Of a DNA stretch of 23,378 nucleotides, positions 13,801 through 20,319 are shown one piece after another (positions within the stretch are counted from its first letter, which is position 1; each line of letters starts with the position of its first letter). The notes beneath the pieces were generated by a model, which saw only the letters and a program-made list of their open reading frames with translations, was not told the origin of the DNA and did no database searches. A program made the translations under genes and the position numbers. Source of the stretch: a virus; IMG/VR virus record IMGVR_UViG_3300032073_000259, positions 1 through 23,378 of that record. One strand, written 5' to 3'.

Positions 13801-16800
13801 TATGCTTTTAGCCTCTTCTCTTAATCTTACTTTTCTAACTTCAGAAAGGTTGTCGAAACTAAAAGCTAAATTTTTCGTAGCGTCAGCAAGAATAGCCATA
13901 GAACTAGCCGCAGCTCTATTTTTCCCAGTTGCTTCATCTATTATAGCGTTTATGCCTTTAAACAAAGATATCCCTGCGCTTAACGCGGCCCCATATAACC
14001 CTAATTTACTAACAATCTTTCCAGAAGCCCCACCAAGAGATTTACCAAAATCATTTATAGCACTACCAGCGAAAGCCGCAGTTGTCATGCTACTCATGGC
14101 CTTGAATGTTATATTAGCGAACTTTTTCAATCCATCTTCAGCTCCAGAAGTAGCTCCACTTAATCCAGAAAGACCAATTTGCACCGCGAAGATGCCTCCG
14201 AGCATATCTCTTTGGCCTTTATTGTTTTTGTTAAGTTGATTAGTAGAATCTTTAAGAGATTTATTAAAAGCTTGAACTCCTGCTTTATCGTATTTAAAAC
14301 CTGCTCCTGTGACCTGTTGTTTTGTTACTCCCTTGTTCCATGCAGCAAAGTTTGGTATCGCTCCAGTAGGCTCATCTCTTGTGTTAGTCACAGCAAGACC
14401 CATTGGGTTGCCAGCATTCTTTAATGAAGAATCTTGGTTAATTCTTATCTGATTGAGTGGAAGACCTGCGGCAGATTCTCTAGCTATTGCATTTTGTAAA
14501 CCTCCAGCAAAATTTGGAATATAACCAGATGCTCCTGTGTTACGGAACTTAATCCCGCCTAGCTTTTGCGAAACCTCATCTAGCCCCCTTTTATATTGTG
14601 TCACCCCTTTCTCTTTATATGCCCCCCTTAATTCTTGCCCTCCAGATCTTGTTAAAGTTTCTGTCCCCGTGGTGAATCTAGACATTTTGTCAGCCATGCT
14701 GTTTCTAATGTCTGCATCGTTGTCCCTGATTTTAGCCTCCACAAAGGCTAAGTCAGCAAAGTTTTTCATAGCTGGAGATATTGTGCTAATCTTTTTTATA
14801 GTGTTAATACCTAAAAAGTCAAAACTAGCAGTTTGCCCTAAATCAAATTCTGGACTTTTTACTATTCCACTAATAGCTGTTTCGAAAATAGATCCAGCTA
14901 AACTTCCTATACCTCCTTGGTTGCCTAATTTATCTTGCTTTTTTCTTAAAGGGTCACCTCCAGTGATCTCCAGTGCTTCGTTATTTGCTTTATTTATAGC
15001 GTATCTTCTAATATCGCCTTTTAATTCTTCAGTTTCTTTGGCTTTTGCACCCCGAGGCTCGATTCCAAAAATATTAAATTGATATTTTCGTTTATTTTTA
15101 GCTGTTCCTATACCTTTTCTTACCCCACCAAATTTTTGAGGGATTATCATCGCAAACCTATTGTCTATAATAGGTTTTCCTTTTGCCCCTTTAGTGCCTG
15201 TAGAGAATAAAGGTGCTGGTTTAGGTTTATTATAATTAGGGATAAAACCCCCAGCCGCACCCACCTTTCTGGCTCCAGAAGGAAGACCTAGAGAGGAAAT
15301 CATATCCTGATTAAAGATGGCTGAACCTCCACTGCCCGCGAAATTAGGAACCATGTATTCGCTGGTGTTGGCCACCATTGTCCCTTTTTTACCTCCACCA
15401 AAATTAAAGTTAGGTATGGAAACAGGTCTTGCTGAACTTGGCGCTCCTCCAACCCCACGATTTATATCACCTTGTTCAGACCCATAACCCATTACTGCAT
15501 TGTAATTAGGAACAAAGCCGCCAGCAGCCCTTCCCCTTCCAGCTCCCCTTGTCCCAGCAAAAACTCCAGGGGTTACTCTTAACGCAATACCTTGCATTTT
15601 TTGCATAACCGCCAACTGCTCATTAAGAGCAGTGGTAAAGAACTTCGTTTGAGCGGCCTTCTTTTGCTCTGTACTTAGTTGGGAATTTTCAATAGCTAAA
15701 ATTTGTTTTTGAATTCCCTCGTTACCCAAAAGAGTTGAAGCTATTTGCCCCTGTAAAGTCGCTTGTTCTTTGGCTGCTCTATTAAGACCAAAAAAGGTTT
15801 TTAAAGACCCAAAACCAAACTTGGTTAAGTCTAGAGTTAGTTTGGCGATAATAGCTCCAAAAATAGCTAACCCAGGTCCGCTAATTATACCTCCTATTGC
15901 TTTTACAAAGCCTTTAGCAAAATCGCTTCCTATGCCATCTCCATCTAATAAATTTTTTACATCACCAACTAAACTGTTAAAAAACCCAAGAACATTTTTG
16001 AGACTGTCTGTAATCCCAATTTTTCCAAGAGTGTCCGCTAATTCTTTTAAGTTAACTGTAGCGGAATTAATCGCAGCAGATAGAGTCTGGTTCAAAGCTA
16101 TATTACGACCGTAAGCTTCAGTAGTTGCCTTGGATGCGACATCTGTGACTTTAATAGCTGTAGAAGTCTCTTTATTGTAATCTTCTAGAATAGCCAAAAA
16201 AGGAGCGATTTGGAATTTGCCAACTAAATTTTCTGCAATTTGCAGTCTTCTAGCATCAGGCAAACCTTTTAAAGTGTCCCCTAAATTTTGAATCAACTTT
16301 GTAGCGCTTAAAACCTCTCCTGATGTATCAGTTACTTGGACACCAAGATTTTGCATAGTCTTAAGTTTATCAAGACTTTGAATACGAGTAAAAATTGTTT
16401 TAAAAGAGTTACCAATAACAGCTCCTCCTCGGGCTGTTCTTGCTTGAACCGCAGTGATAACACCAATTAACTCATCGAAAGATACTCCCGCTTGGATAGC
16501 AACAGAACCAGAACGCTTAATACCTTCGATAAGATCTCTTTCAGAAACAGCAGCAGAGACCGCAGCGGCAGATAATTTATTAAGCACTTCTGCACTCGTA
16601 ATTCCTGTAGCGTTAAAAGAGTTAATGGCTGCTGTTAAACCAGCTACAGCTTCAGCAGCGCCCAATCCAGATAAACGACTTAATACAAGAGCGTCATTTA
16701 ATCTTTTAGTTACTTCTTCTGCCTTTAAACCTTGACGACTTAATTCTAAAGCTGCGTTCGCAACGGTATCGAATGACTGTTCAGTATTCCGAGCTACGTC

Positions 16801-17157
16801 AAAAATTGTATTTTTAAATTTTTCTAACTGTTTGGCATTCGCCCCAAGAATGGAATTAATACTAGCGAGAGATTTTTCTACCTCGATAGTGGTCGAAACG
16901 AGATTTGCGAAACCTCTTTGTACAGCGGAAAGAACTCCGACAGAAGCTCCAAATGCCAACACACGAGCGTTAGCGGCTTCCATTGATTTTGTAAACTGAT
17001 CTGCCTTACCAGTAATTCTGCCCAAAGGTTGAGATAAACCTTCAATGCTTTTAGCACTACTTCCTAGATTAATCTTAAGGCTCTTGCCCGCTTTTTTAGC
17101 CGCAGCTTCGATGCTTGCTTCTAATCCTGTTTGTATAACTGGTACTTTTAATGGCAT
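10825..17157 (-). CDS. Tape measure protein (TP901-type) with embedded nuclease-like domain
   Basis: A 2110-aa protein, the largest in the window, that sets tail length and is likely expelled at infection. Residues 60-380 are TP901-type: ARVLAFGASVGVLSAVQ, then repeated Ala-rich helices. Residues 420-445 are hydrophobic (IIAKLTLDL), a candidate membrane segment. Residues 547-939 hold six PN-type repeats (GFVPNYN 547, IPNFN 581, VPNFA 603, GFIPNYN 637, GYIPNFA 878, AIPNFA 933) with a PD-(D/E)XK-like domain at about 745-830. Residues 1080-1800 are mostly charged coiled coil. The C-terminus has two copies of D-x-[IV]-P-A-[LM]-L-x-GGEFVM (near 1826 and 1995). At about 1.5 angstrom per residue it would predict a tail near 300 nm, though inserted domains make that an upper estimate. 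Two GTGTAA boxes precede the gene; the stop overlaps the next ATG. Confidence 0.95.
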   Translation of the reverse strand: MPLKVPVIQTGLEASIEAAAKKAGKSLKINLGSSAKSIEGLSQPLGRITGKADQFTKSMEAANARVLAFGASVGVLSAVQRGFANLVSTTIEVEKSLASINSILGANAKQLEKFKNTIFDVARNTEQSFDTVANAALELSRQGLKAEEVTKRLNDALVLSRLSGLGAAEAVAGLTAAINSFNATGITSAEVLNKLSAAAVSAAVSERDLIEGIKRSGSVAIQAGVSFDELIGVITAVQARTARGGAVIGNSFKTIFTRIQSLDKLKTMQNLGVQVTDTSGEVLSATKLIQNLGDTLKGLPDARRLQIAENLVGKFQIAPFLAILEDYNKETSTAIKVTDVASKATTEAYGRNIALNQTLSAAINSATVNLKELADTLGKIGITDSLKNVLGFFNSLVGDVKNLLDGDGIGSDFAKGFVKAIGGIISGPGLAIFGAIIAKLTLDLTKFGFGSLKTFFGLNRAAKEQATLQGQIASTLLGNEGIQKQILAIENSQLSTEQKKAAQTKFFTTALNEQLAVMQKMQGIALRVTPGVFAGTRGAGRGRAAGGFVPNYNAVMGYGSEQGDINRGVGGAPSSARPVSIPNFNFGGGKKGTMVANTSEYMVPNFAGSGGSAIFNQDMISSLGLPSGARKVGAAGGFIPNYNKPKPAPLFSTGTKGAKGKPIIDNRFAMIIPQKFGGVRKGIGTAKNKRKYQFNIFGIEPRGAKAKETEELKGDIRRYAINKANNEALEITGGDPLRKKQDKLGNQGGIGSLAGSIFETAISGIVKSPEFDLGQTASFDFLGINTIKKISTISPAMKNFADLAFVEAKIRDNDADIRNSMADKMSRFTTGTETLTRSGGQELRGAYKEKGVTQYKRGLDEVSQKLGGIKFRNTGASGYIPNFAGGLQNAIARESAAGLPLNQIRINQDSSLKNAGNPMGLAVTNTRDEPTGAIPNFAAWNKGVTKQQVTGAGFKYDKAGVQAFNKSLKDSTNQLNKNNKGQRDMLGGIFAVQIGLSGLSGATSGAEDGLKKFANITFKAMSSMTTAAFAGSAINDFGKSLGGASGKIVSKLGLYGAALSAGISLFKGINAIIDEATGKNRAAASSMAILADATKNLAFSFDNLSEVRKVRLREEAKSIVTGKGLDLGGGIGTVTARVPSILTNGAMGVNQTAIDNSPLTNVEVNRRFARGKDASGQTFQEAFQKAAASLLGLGLTAEEVDAKLDSFGFGVRLGEKQLAEFADFIASTNKEVVADTKEFAKGIEGATTKQIEDIIRALKTGDVPRGVGGKQGAMDVFRFGISDEFLEKKVGSKVPEKQKLILLEAEFAKRLQNTEDLQKRSKLLDLEKAKISIKSALDQRKAELALNTELNGRIKSAEILGNLSDEHLIKLKTQRLEEELSNKIVAKRLEVLGESLGKLEELKVNQKEIDDITKEISELSEKDAKDKDIVKGLMEDILGITGKENVEVDKLVENFMLANNAAAGLIMTMNDGERSLSNMNNKAELLKLKLKDAQTSASIDSTNRAFDVTQQNQRDNEADRSLITSLNQQMATAPPEVRSRLQDQIKGVESRIGGRAVSTARAGLMDRIRQAGLNQQPTFTAANILDPMSAMRKMSRNRFSLDQATTPAEALNALKEIAKESPVAARNLKQTIADLELASVKDIEAAQATADAAEQAARALNEFQQAVANAELQLLQSDRMGLGSESAANRRRLGAISDRRDLTPENAARLSDLQRSVGQRIVESGEFDPLLQSDRLAQTITDASINFKNNISDALVDAISKGEDLGSTLRNAAASFFNILAKGYMNQAVNSIIGGGGGGIFGSIMGGLNPLNSGGPVKGGSGTRDDIPALLTGGEFVMRRGAVKKYGSRFMSALNSGQIPAMNRGGLFTPGTYGQGAMRGKDSLLDFATQGFTTGGFDSISGGSGFASIGLAPQSAALTMFGRRNSPQFGREQSSKQSAFGLYMQQVNKEKQAKEQEKQSTRGLLGSIVAAGAGFALSNLFSEGKKSATGGPIPYAAGVDTVPAMLSGGEFVMNAAATQRIGKGNLASINSGGSSGGNGAVIGKLDELISVSDNQGETNINITVNSDGTSSTNGDGDEEETNLATRIRDVVKQVIDDEKRLGGSLRQARA
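14341..15519 (-). repeat. PN[FY][AN] protein repeats in the tape measure
   Basis: Six copies of a short motif G-x-[VI]-P-N-[FY]-[AN] or close variants occur at residues 547, 581, 602, 637, 878 and 933, separated by Gly-rich linkers and one larger domain. The linker after the fifth copy (RESAAGLP, then NPMGLAVTNTRDEPTG) has the look of a longer unit often tandemly repeated in tape measures of environmental phages. Only one full unit is present. Confidence 0.75.
14668..14925 (-). other. PD-(D/E)XK nuclease-like segment inside the tape measure
   Basis: Residues 745-830 read as a compact domain: an opening helix GSLAGSIFETAIS with Glu759, a strand SFDFLGI with Asp780, then NFADLAFVEAKI with Asp802 and Glu807-Ala-Lys809, followed by a polar helix SMADKMSRF. 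The order Glu, Asp, ExK is the catalytic layout of PD-(D/E)XK nucleases. Fold and activity are inferred from pattern alone. Confidence 0.55.
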
Positions 17158-17180
17158 AATTCCGTAAACCTTTATTGTAA

Positions 17181-17200
17181 TTACACAAAGATTTACACAT
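17181..17200 (-). promoter_or_regulatory. Paired GTGTAA boxes before the tape measure gene
   Basis: The minus strand has GTGTAA twice: once containing the stop codon of the preceding gene (ATGTGTAAATC) and again 9 bases later as TTGTGTAATTAC, 23 bases before the ATG at 17157. They resemble the AAGTGTAA boxes at other operon heads. This gap has the only sizeable space inside the tail operon and may hold a secondary promoter. Confidence 0.3.
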
Positions 17201-18170
17201 CATGCCCAGCTAATCGCATCATTTGTTCCATGTTTAAGGTGCCGCCATGCTTTTTAGCTTCTTCTGACAACGAAACCCCTCCTGTCGTACCGCCTAAATC
17301 TTCAACATCTTCATCGGTAGCTCCAAAGATCGCTGAACCAGCAGCATCATCTTTAATTGCAGATGTATTTTTATTCCTTTGATTTTCTGAATAAGCTAAT
17401 AATTTTTCAGGATCTTCTTTAATGTGCTCGGGAATATTTTCTGTGTGTTGAAATATGTTAAAAAACATTCTTCCATACAATACCACCCTTAACTGATGCA
17501 CAGTTAATTCTGTGACAGGCTTACCATAAAAACCATTAACATTCTCACAAAGAGACAAATACATGCTAAAAAAAGGTCTCAAAACCGCTTCTTGGATAAT
17601 TGAGTCAGTCATCCTGTTTTGAATTTTTTGATGAATTTTAGTCAAACCAACGACCTGCCAAGTTTCCAGCTCTCCAAATTCTTCTTCTGAATATAAATGT
17701 TCTGTCAGTTCTTTATTTTTAAACAATAAAAATCTTAATATCTCATCCGCACTGCGGCCTTCCGCATAGTCGTCTGCTGTTTGGCCCACTACCTCTTTTC
17801 TTCTTTGCTGTAGCGAAGCTATTTTTTCTCTGTTTTTTGTTATTTGCTCATTAATAGCATCTCTTTCAGACTTTAAGAAAACAGCCCTAACTGTTCTTTT
17901 GAGATTTTCTGTTTCTAAATTTAAAGTATTTATTTCTAAATCGTCTTCTTCTCGCCAAATGCCTTCTTTTACAACATACTTTAACTTTTCTTTTTCAGTT
18001 TGAAGACCTCTGGATAAAGCTAACTGCTTATATTTTTCATGGTATTTATGTAAATACCTTTGGTCTCTGATACTTATATGCTTTACATATACAGGTCGGT
18101 CTTCAAAAACAACTTCTGTATAGCCATCAAAAGCCTCGCCAATTAAAGAGATGTAGAACTCTTCTTTCAA
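17193..18170 (-). CDS. Probable tail-assembly chaperone, second gene (TTG start)
   Basis: A 325-aa hydrophilic protein directly before the tape measure, the usual place of tail-assembly chaperones. The frame has no ATG near its beginning; TTG at 18170 is preceded by AAGGTG at Shine-Dalgarno distance and overlaps the stop of the gene before it (TTGA), so TTG initiation with coupling is the best reading. Residues 72-135 are charged coiled coil. It shares a plan with the 251-aa neighbour: a G-[IV]-W-x-E-[ED]-D motif (70-76 here, 90-96 there), then a Lys/Glu-rich coil, then an Asp/Ala/Leu turn leading to LLF or LLLW. It ends in a Gly/acidic tail. The chaperone role rests on position only; a virion component is also possible. 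Confidence 0.7.
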   Translation of the reverse strand: MKEEFYISLIGEAFDGYTEVVFEDRPVYVKHISIRDQRYLHKYHEKYKQLALSRGLQTEKEKLKYVVKEGIWREEDDLEINTLNLETENLKRTVRAVFLKSERDAINEQITKNREKIASLQQRRKEVVGQTADDYAEGRSADEILRFLLFKNKELTEHLYSEEEFGELETWQVVGLTKIHQKIQNRMTDSIIQEAVLRPFFSMYLSLCENVNGFYGKPVTELTVHQLRVVLYGRMFFNIFQHTENIPEHIKEDPEKLLAYSENQRNKNTSAIKDDAAGSAIFGATDEDVEDLGGTTGGVSLSEEAKKHGGTLNMEQMMRLAGHDV

Positions 18171-18922
18171 ACTTCACCTTTTTCGAGATCCTCGATGAGA
18201 GCATTGAACTCATCGGGACTGGAAGCTTGGTTAAAGAACCAAAAAGCTAAAATAGTAGTGACCTTCTTTACTAAAGCTTCATAAAGATCTGTGCTATTAT
18301 CTTCTTTGTTATAGTAGTCTTCTACTTTTTGTTCGAAATCGCTTCCTTCAAAATAAGGAATTGGGTTTTCGTCTTCTTCTCTTTGTATATGAGTGAGCAT
18401 CAGAGTATACCACAATAAAAGTTTGTTTTGAGCTTTTGTGTCAGCAGTGTGATCAAACAATGACTGCATAGATGTTTCAGCATCTACAATTTGCCTTTTA
18501 GTTATAGCCAACTTCTCTTTTAAAGACTCAAGCTTTTCTTTTTGCTTTTTAGTCTTTTTTTCTACACTCTCTAGGCGCACATATTCATTTTGAATATCAA
18601 AAATTTCTTTATACAGCTTCCCATAATCTTGCGCGTCATCTTCGCTCCAGACACCACCTGTGTCGCTATACTTTTTATAAAGCATGGCTTTAGTAAGGAT
18701 TCCCTTTTTTACACAACGACTCATTTCTACAGAGTATTCCAGCTCTGCTTCTTCTAAATCTCTACGAGACGGCCTTTTCAGCTTAATCTGCACGGGAGAC
18801 TTTTCTTTGACTTTTTTAGTCACGGTCTCCTCTTCGCCCGTCTTTTTGTTTTTGCGAGTGCTTGTTTTTTCTATTTCTCTTTCTTCGTCGAGAGTGAATG
18901 AATATAATTCTTTAAATGCCAT
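18167..18922 (-). CDS. Probable tail-assembly chaperone, first gene
   Basis: A 251-aa charged protein. Residues 20-45 are Lys/Glu-rich, residues 48-70 (LKRPSRRDLEEAELEYS) probably helical, 90-97 carry GVWSEDDA, 104-155 form a strong coiled coil (SVEKKTKKQKEKLESLKEK), and the C-terminus is hydrophobic to acidic (ILAFWFFNQASSPDEF). The overall plan is repeated in the 325-aa neighbour, so the two look like diverged duplicates. In many siphophages a G and G-T chaperone pair precedes the tape measure; here two separate overlapping genes occupy that place. It has an AAGGA Shine-Dalgarno before ATG 18922. No domain is recognised with certainty. Confidence 0.7.
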   Translation of the reverse strand: MAFKELYSFTLDEEREIEKTSTRKNKKTGEEETVTKKVKEKSPVQIKLKRPSRRDLEEAELEYSVEMSRCVKKGILTKAMLYKKYSDTGGVWSEDDAQDYGKLYKEIFDIQNEYVRLESVEKKTKKQKEKLESLKEKLAITKRQIVDAETSMQSLFDHTADTKAQNKLLLWYTLMLTHIQREEDENPIPYFEGSDFEQKVEDYYNKEDNSTDLYEALVKKVTTILAFWFFNQASSPDEFNALIEDLEKGEV

Positions 18923-18933
18923 AACCTTTTTCC

Positions 18934-19221
18934 TTATTTAAATACAAAACTTACTTTATAATTATCGATCATAGAGCACAAATTTCTAATTGACTCATTA
19001 CCGCAATCCAAAATTCTTTTTCTAATCCAATTTACTTTATCAGGGGTAAAATGATCAGCGGTGTCAATAATGGGATGATATTCTTTAGGGATGTTGCTGT
19101 AGAGCTTTTCATAATGAAAATCATGATCTTTTTTCATATCTTCGACCATATGTAACATCATTTTAAATAGCCTAGAAATCTCATCATTTGACAATTCTTC
19201 TAAATTTTTTTTAGCGTTCAT
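18934..19221 (-). CDS. Small protein of unknown function
   Basis: A 95-aa, mainly helical protein, first gene of the leftward tail operon. It has a His-rich middle (HMVEDMKKDHDFHYEKLY, then YHPIIDTADHF) and the segment DKVNWIRKRILDCGNESIRN. AGGA about 10 bases before ATG 19221 is a fair Shine-Dalgarno. I do not recognise the family. Being upstream of the chaperone-like pair, it may be a small tail-assembly or regulatory protein. Confidence 0.65.
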   Translation of the reverse strand: MNAKKNLEELSNDEISRLFKMMLHMVEDMKKDHDFHYEKLYSNIPKEYHPIIDTADHFTPDKVNWIRKRILDCGNESIRNLCSMIDNYKVSFVFK

Positions 19222-19240
19222 CCTTAATCCTATCTTATTA

Positions 19241-19257
19241 TATAAATAAAAGTGTAA
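19241..19257 (+). promoter_or_regulatory. TATAAATA plus AAGTGTAA boxes in the divergent gap
   Basis: In the 44-bp space between divergent operons the plus strand has TATAAATA (19241-19248), the T4-late-type octamer, directly followed by AAGTGTAA (19250-19257), 8 bases before ATG 19266. By the T4 late geometry, transcription would start around the GTG of the second box, giving an extremely short leader. The opposite strand has TATATAAT, usable as a -10 for the leftward tail operon. Good candidate late promoter, unproven. Confidence 0.5.
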
Positions 19258-19265
19258 AAATCAAC

Positions 19266-19733
19266 ATGGCAGGATTTTTATCACAAGACCAAATAACAAA
19301 AGTTCAAAATTTAGCTGCGACCTTGCACACTACTTTCGCTAGAACTATTACTGTTTATAAAAATGCGAAGAAAACCCTAATAGCATCAAATGATTCTTGG
19401 AATTCTCTTTACAGAAGAACCAATACAGGCTCGAATAGCTCTGTAGAATACACCACAGACTCCGAGACTTTTAGCGCTAGAATCTATTATGATAATATGG
19501 ACACTGCATATTTAACGGATGATGGCCCAGCAGATCAAGCTGGCACACAAAACAAAGTAGTCGTTCCTGACGGAACAGTAAGAATTGTGGTGGAGCAAGC
19601 TGGATATGATTATATAAGTGAGGCTAGAAGGGTAGAGTTCGATGGGAAAAAATTTATTATTGAAAGTGATGGTCAACCAAGAGGCTTAACATCAAATCAA
19701 TTCTATACATTTGTTCTTAGCCCTGTGGATTAA
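19266..19733 (+). CDS. Putative head-closure/neck protein
   Basis: A 155-aa protein, first gene of the rightward structural operon. It starts MAGFLSQDQITKVQNLAATL, then HTTFARTITVYKNAKKTLIA; the rest is beta-rich (FSARIYYDN, TVRIVVEQAGYDYI, RVEFDGKKFII) and ends YTFVLSPVD, in keeping with small beta-barrel neck or head-closure proteins. The gene order that follows (a 194-aa basic protein, a larger beta protein, then the tube) parallels the head-closure, tail-completion, terminator, tube order of siphophages. No Shine-Dalgarno is visible; an AAGTGTAA box lies 8 bases upstream. Role inferred from order and general look. Confidence 0.6.
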   Translation: MAGFLSQDQITKVQNLAATLHTTFARTITVYKNAKKTLIASNDSWNSLYRRTNTGSNSSVEYTTDSETFSARIYYDNMDTAYLTDDGPADQAGTQNKVVVPDGTVRIVVEQAGYDYISEARRVEFDGKKFIIESDGQPRGLTSNQFYTFVLSPVD

Positions 19734-19734
19734 A

Positions 19735-20319
19735 ATGGCTAAATTACCGCTAGATGTGCAACAAGCTTTGCAAAGACAAGCCCCCAAGCAACTAAGGAGG
19801 GACTTCGAAAGAGAAATAAGAGATAAATTTAAAAACATTAAAAACGAATTAATTAAAGAATTTTTATCCGATCCCGTTACAATAGAAATATTACAAGGAG
19901 CCAGCGGTAGCAATATAAGTGGAACATTGGGAGGAGTTAGTAATCTTTTTGCATTTATAGGGTTTGATTCGGGCGAACAGCCAATATCCCCTATTTTACA
20001 GTCTTTAGAAAATATACAACTCACTTATAAACAAGAAATTAGAAAAAGAGGTATAGGGGTAGAATTCGAAGTTTCATTACCCACAGCCCAAGATATCTTT
20101 GCAATTACGCCATTACCGTGGGCTACAGGCAGAAGCTGGGCAGAAGGAATCGAACAAGGGTTGTCAGGATTAGGCTATTTATTAAGGAAAGATGGAGGAA
20201 GATCGGGCGCAGCGGTCCAAAGTCGTGTAAATAAAGTGAGAGGCGGGAGATTTCAAAATAGACCTTATATTTCCGCGCTTATTAGAAAATATAGAAAAAA
20301 ATTTGAAGAGTTGAAATGA
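19735..20319 (+). CDS. Putative tail-completion/neck protein
   Basis: A 194-aa basic protein. ATG 19735, one base after the previous stop, is preferred over an in-frame ATG at 19711 that would overlap the previous gene by 23 bases. The N-terminus (residues 9-45) is an amphipathic helix (ALQRQAPKQLRRDFERE). The middle is beta-like (IGVEFEVSLPT), and the C-terminus has NRPYISALIRKYRKKFEELK, similar in style to the RP..R...... tails of HK97 gp10-type neck proteins. It overlaps the next gene by ATGA. Position between a head-closure-like gene and the tube gene supports a neck role; homology is not established. Confidence 0.55.
   Translation: MAKLPLDVQQALQRQAPKQLRRDFEREIRDKFKNIKNELIKEFLSDPVTIEILQGASGSNISGTLGGVSNLFAFIGFDSGEQPISPILQSLENIQLTYKQEIRKRGIGVEFEVSLPTAQDIFAITPLPWATGRSWAEGIEQGLSGLGYLLRKDGGRSGAAVQSRVNKVRGGRFQNRPYISALIRKYRKKFEELK

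Noticed and set aside
13280-14239. A 319-codon open frame on the plus strand inside the tape measure gene, with several others nearby (15770-16114, 14537-15082, 16454-16735).
   Set aside because: They lie antisense to the tape measure, have Ser/Pro/Leu-rich low-complexity translations expected from the complement of its Ala/Gly/Lys-rich codons, and show no recognisable motif.
18167-18190. Programmed -1 frameshift (AAAAAGG) joining the two chaperone-like genes.
   Set aside because: Shifting at the A-run leads straight to AGG-TGA in the -1 frame, so no fusion could be made; separate initiation at TTG fits better.
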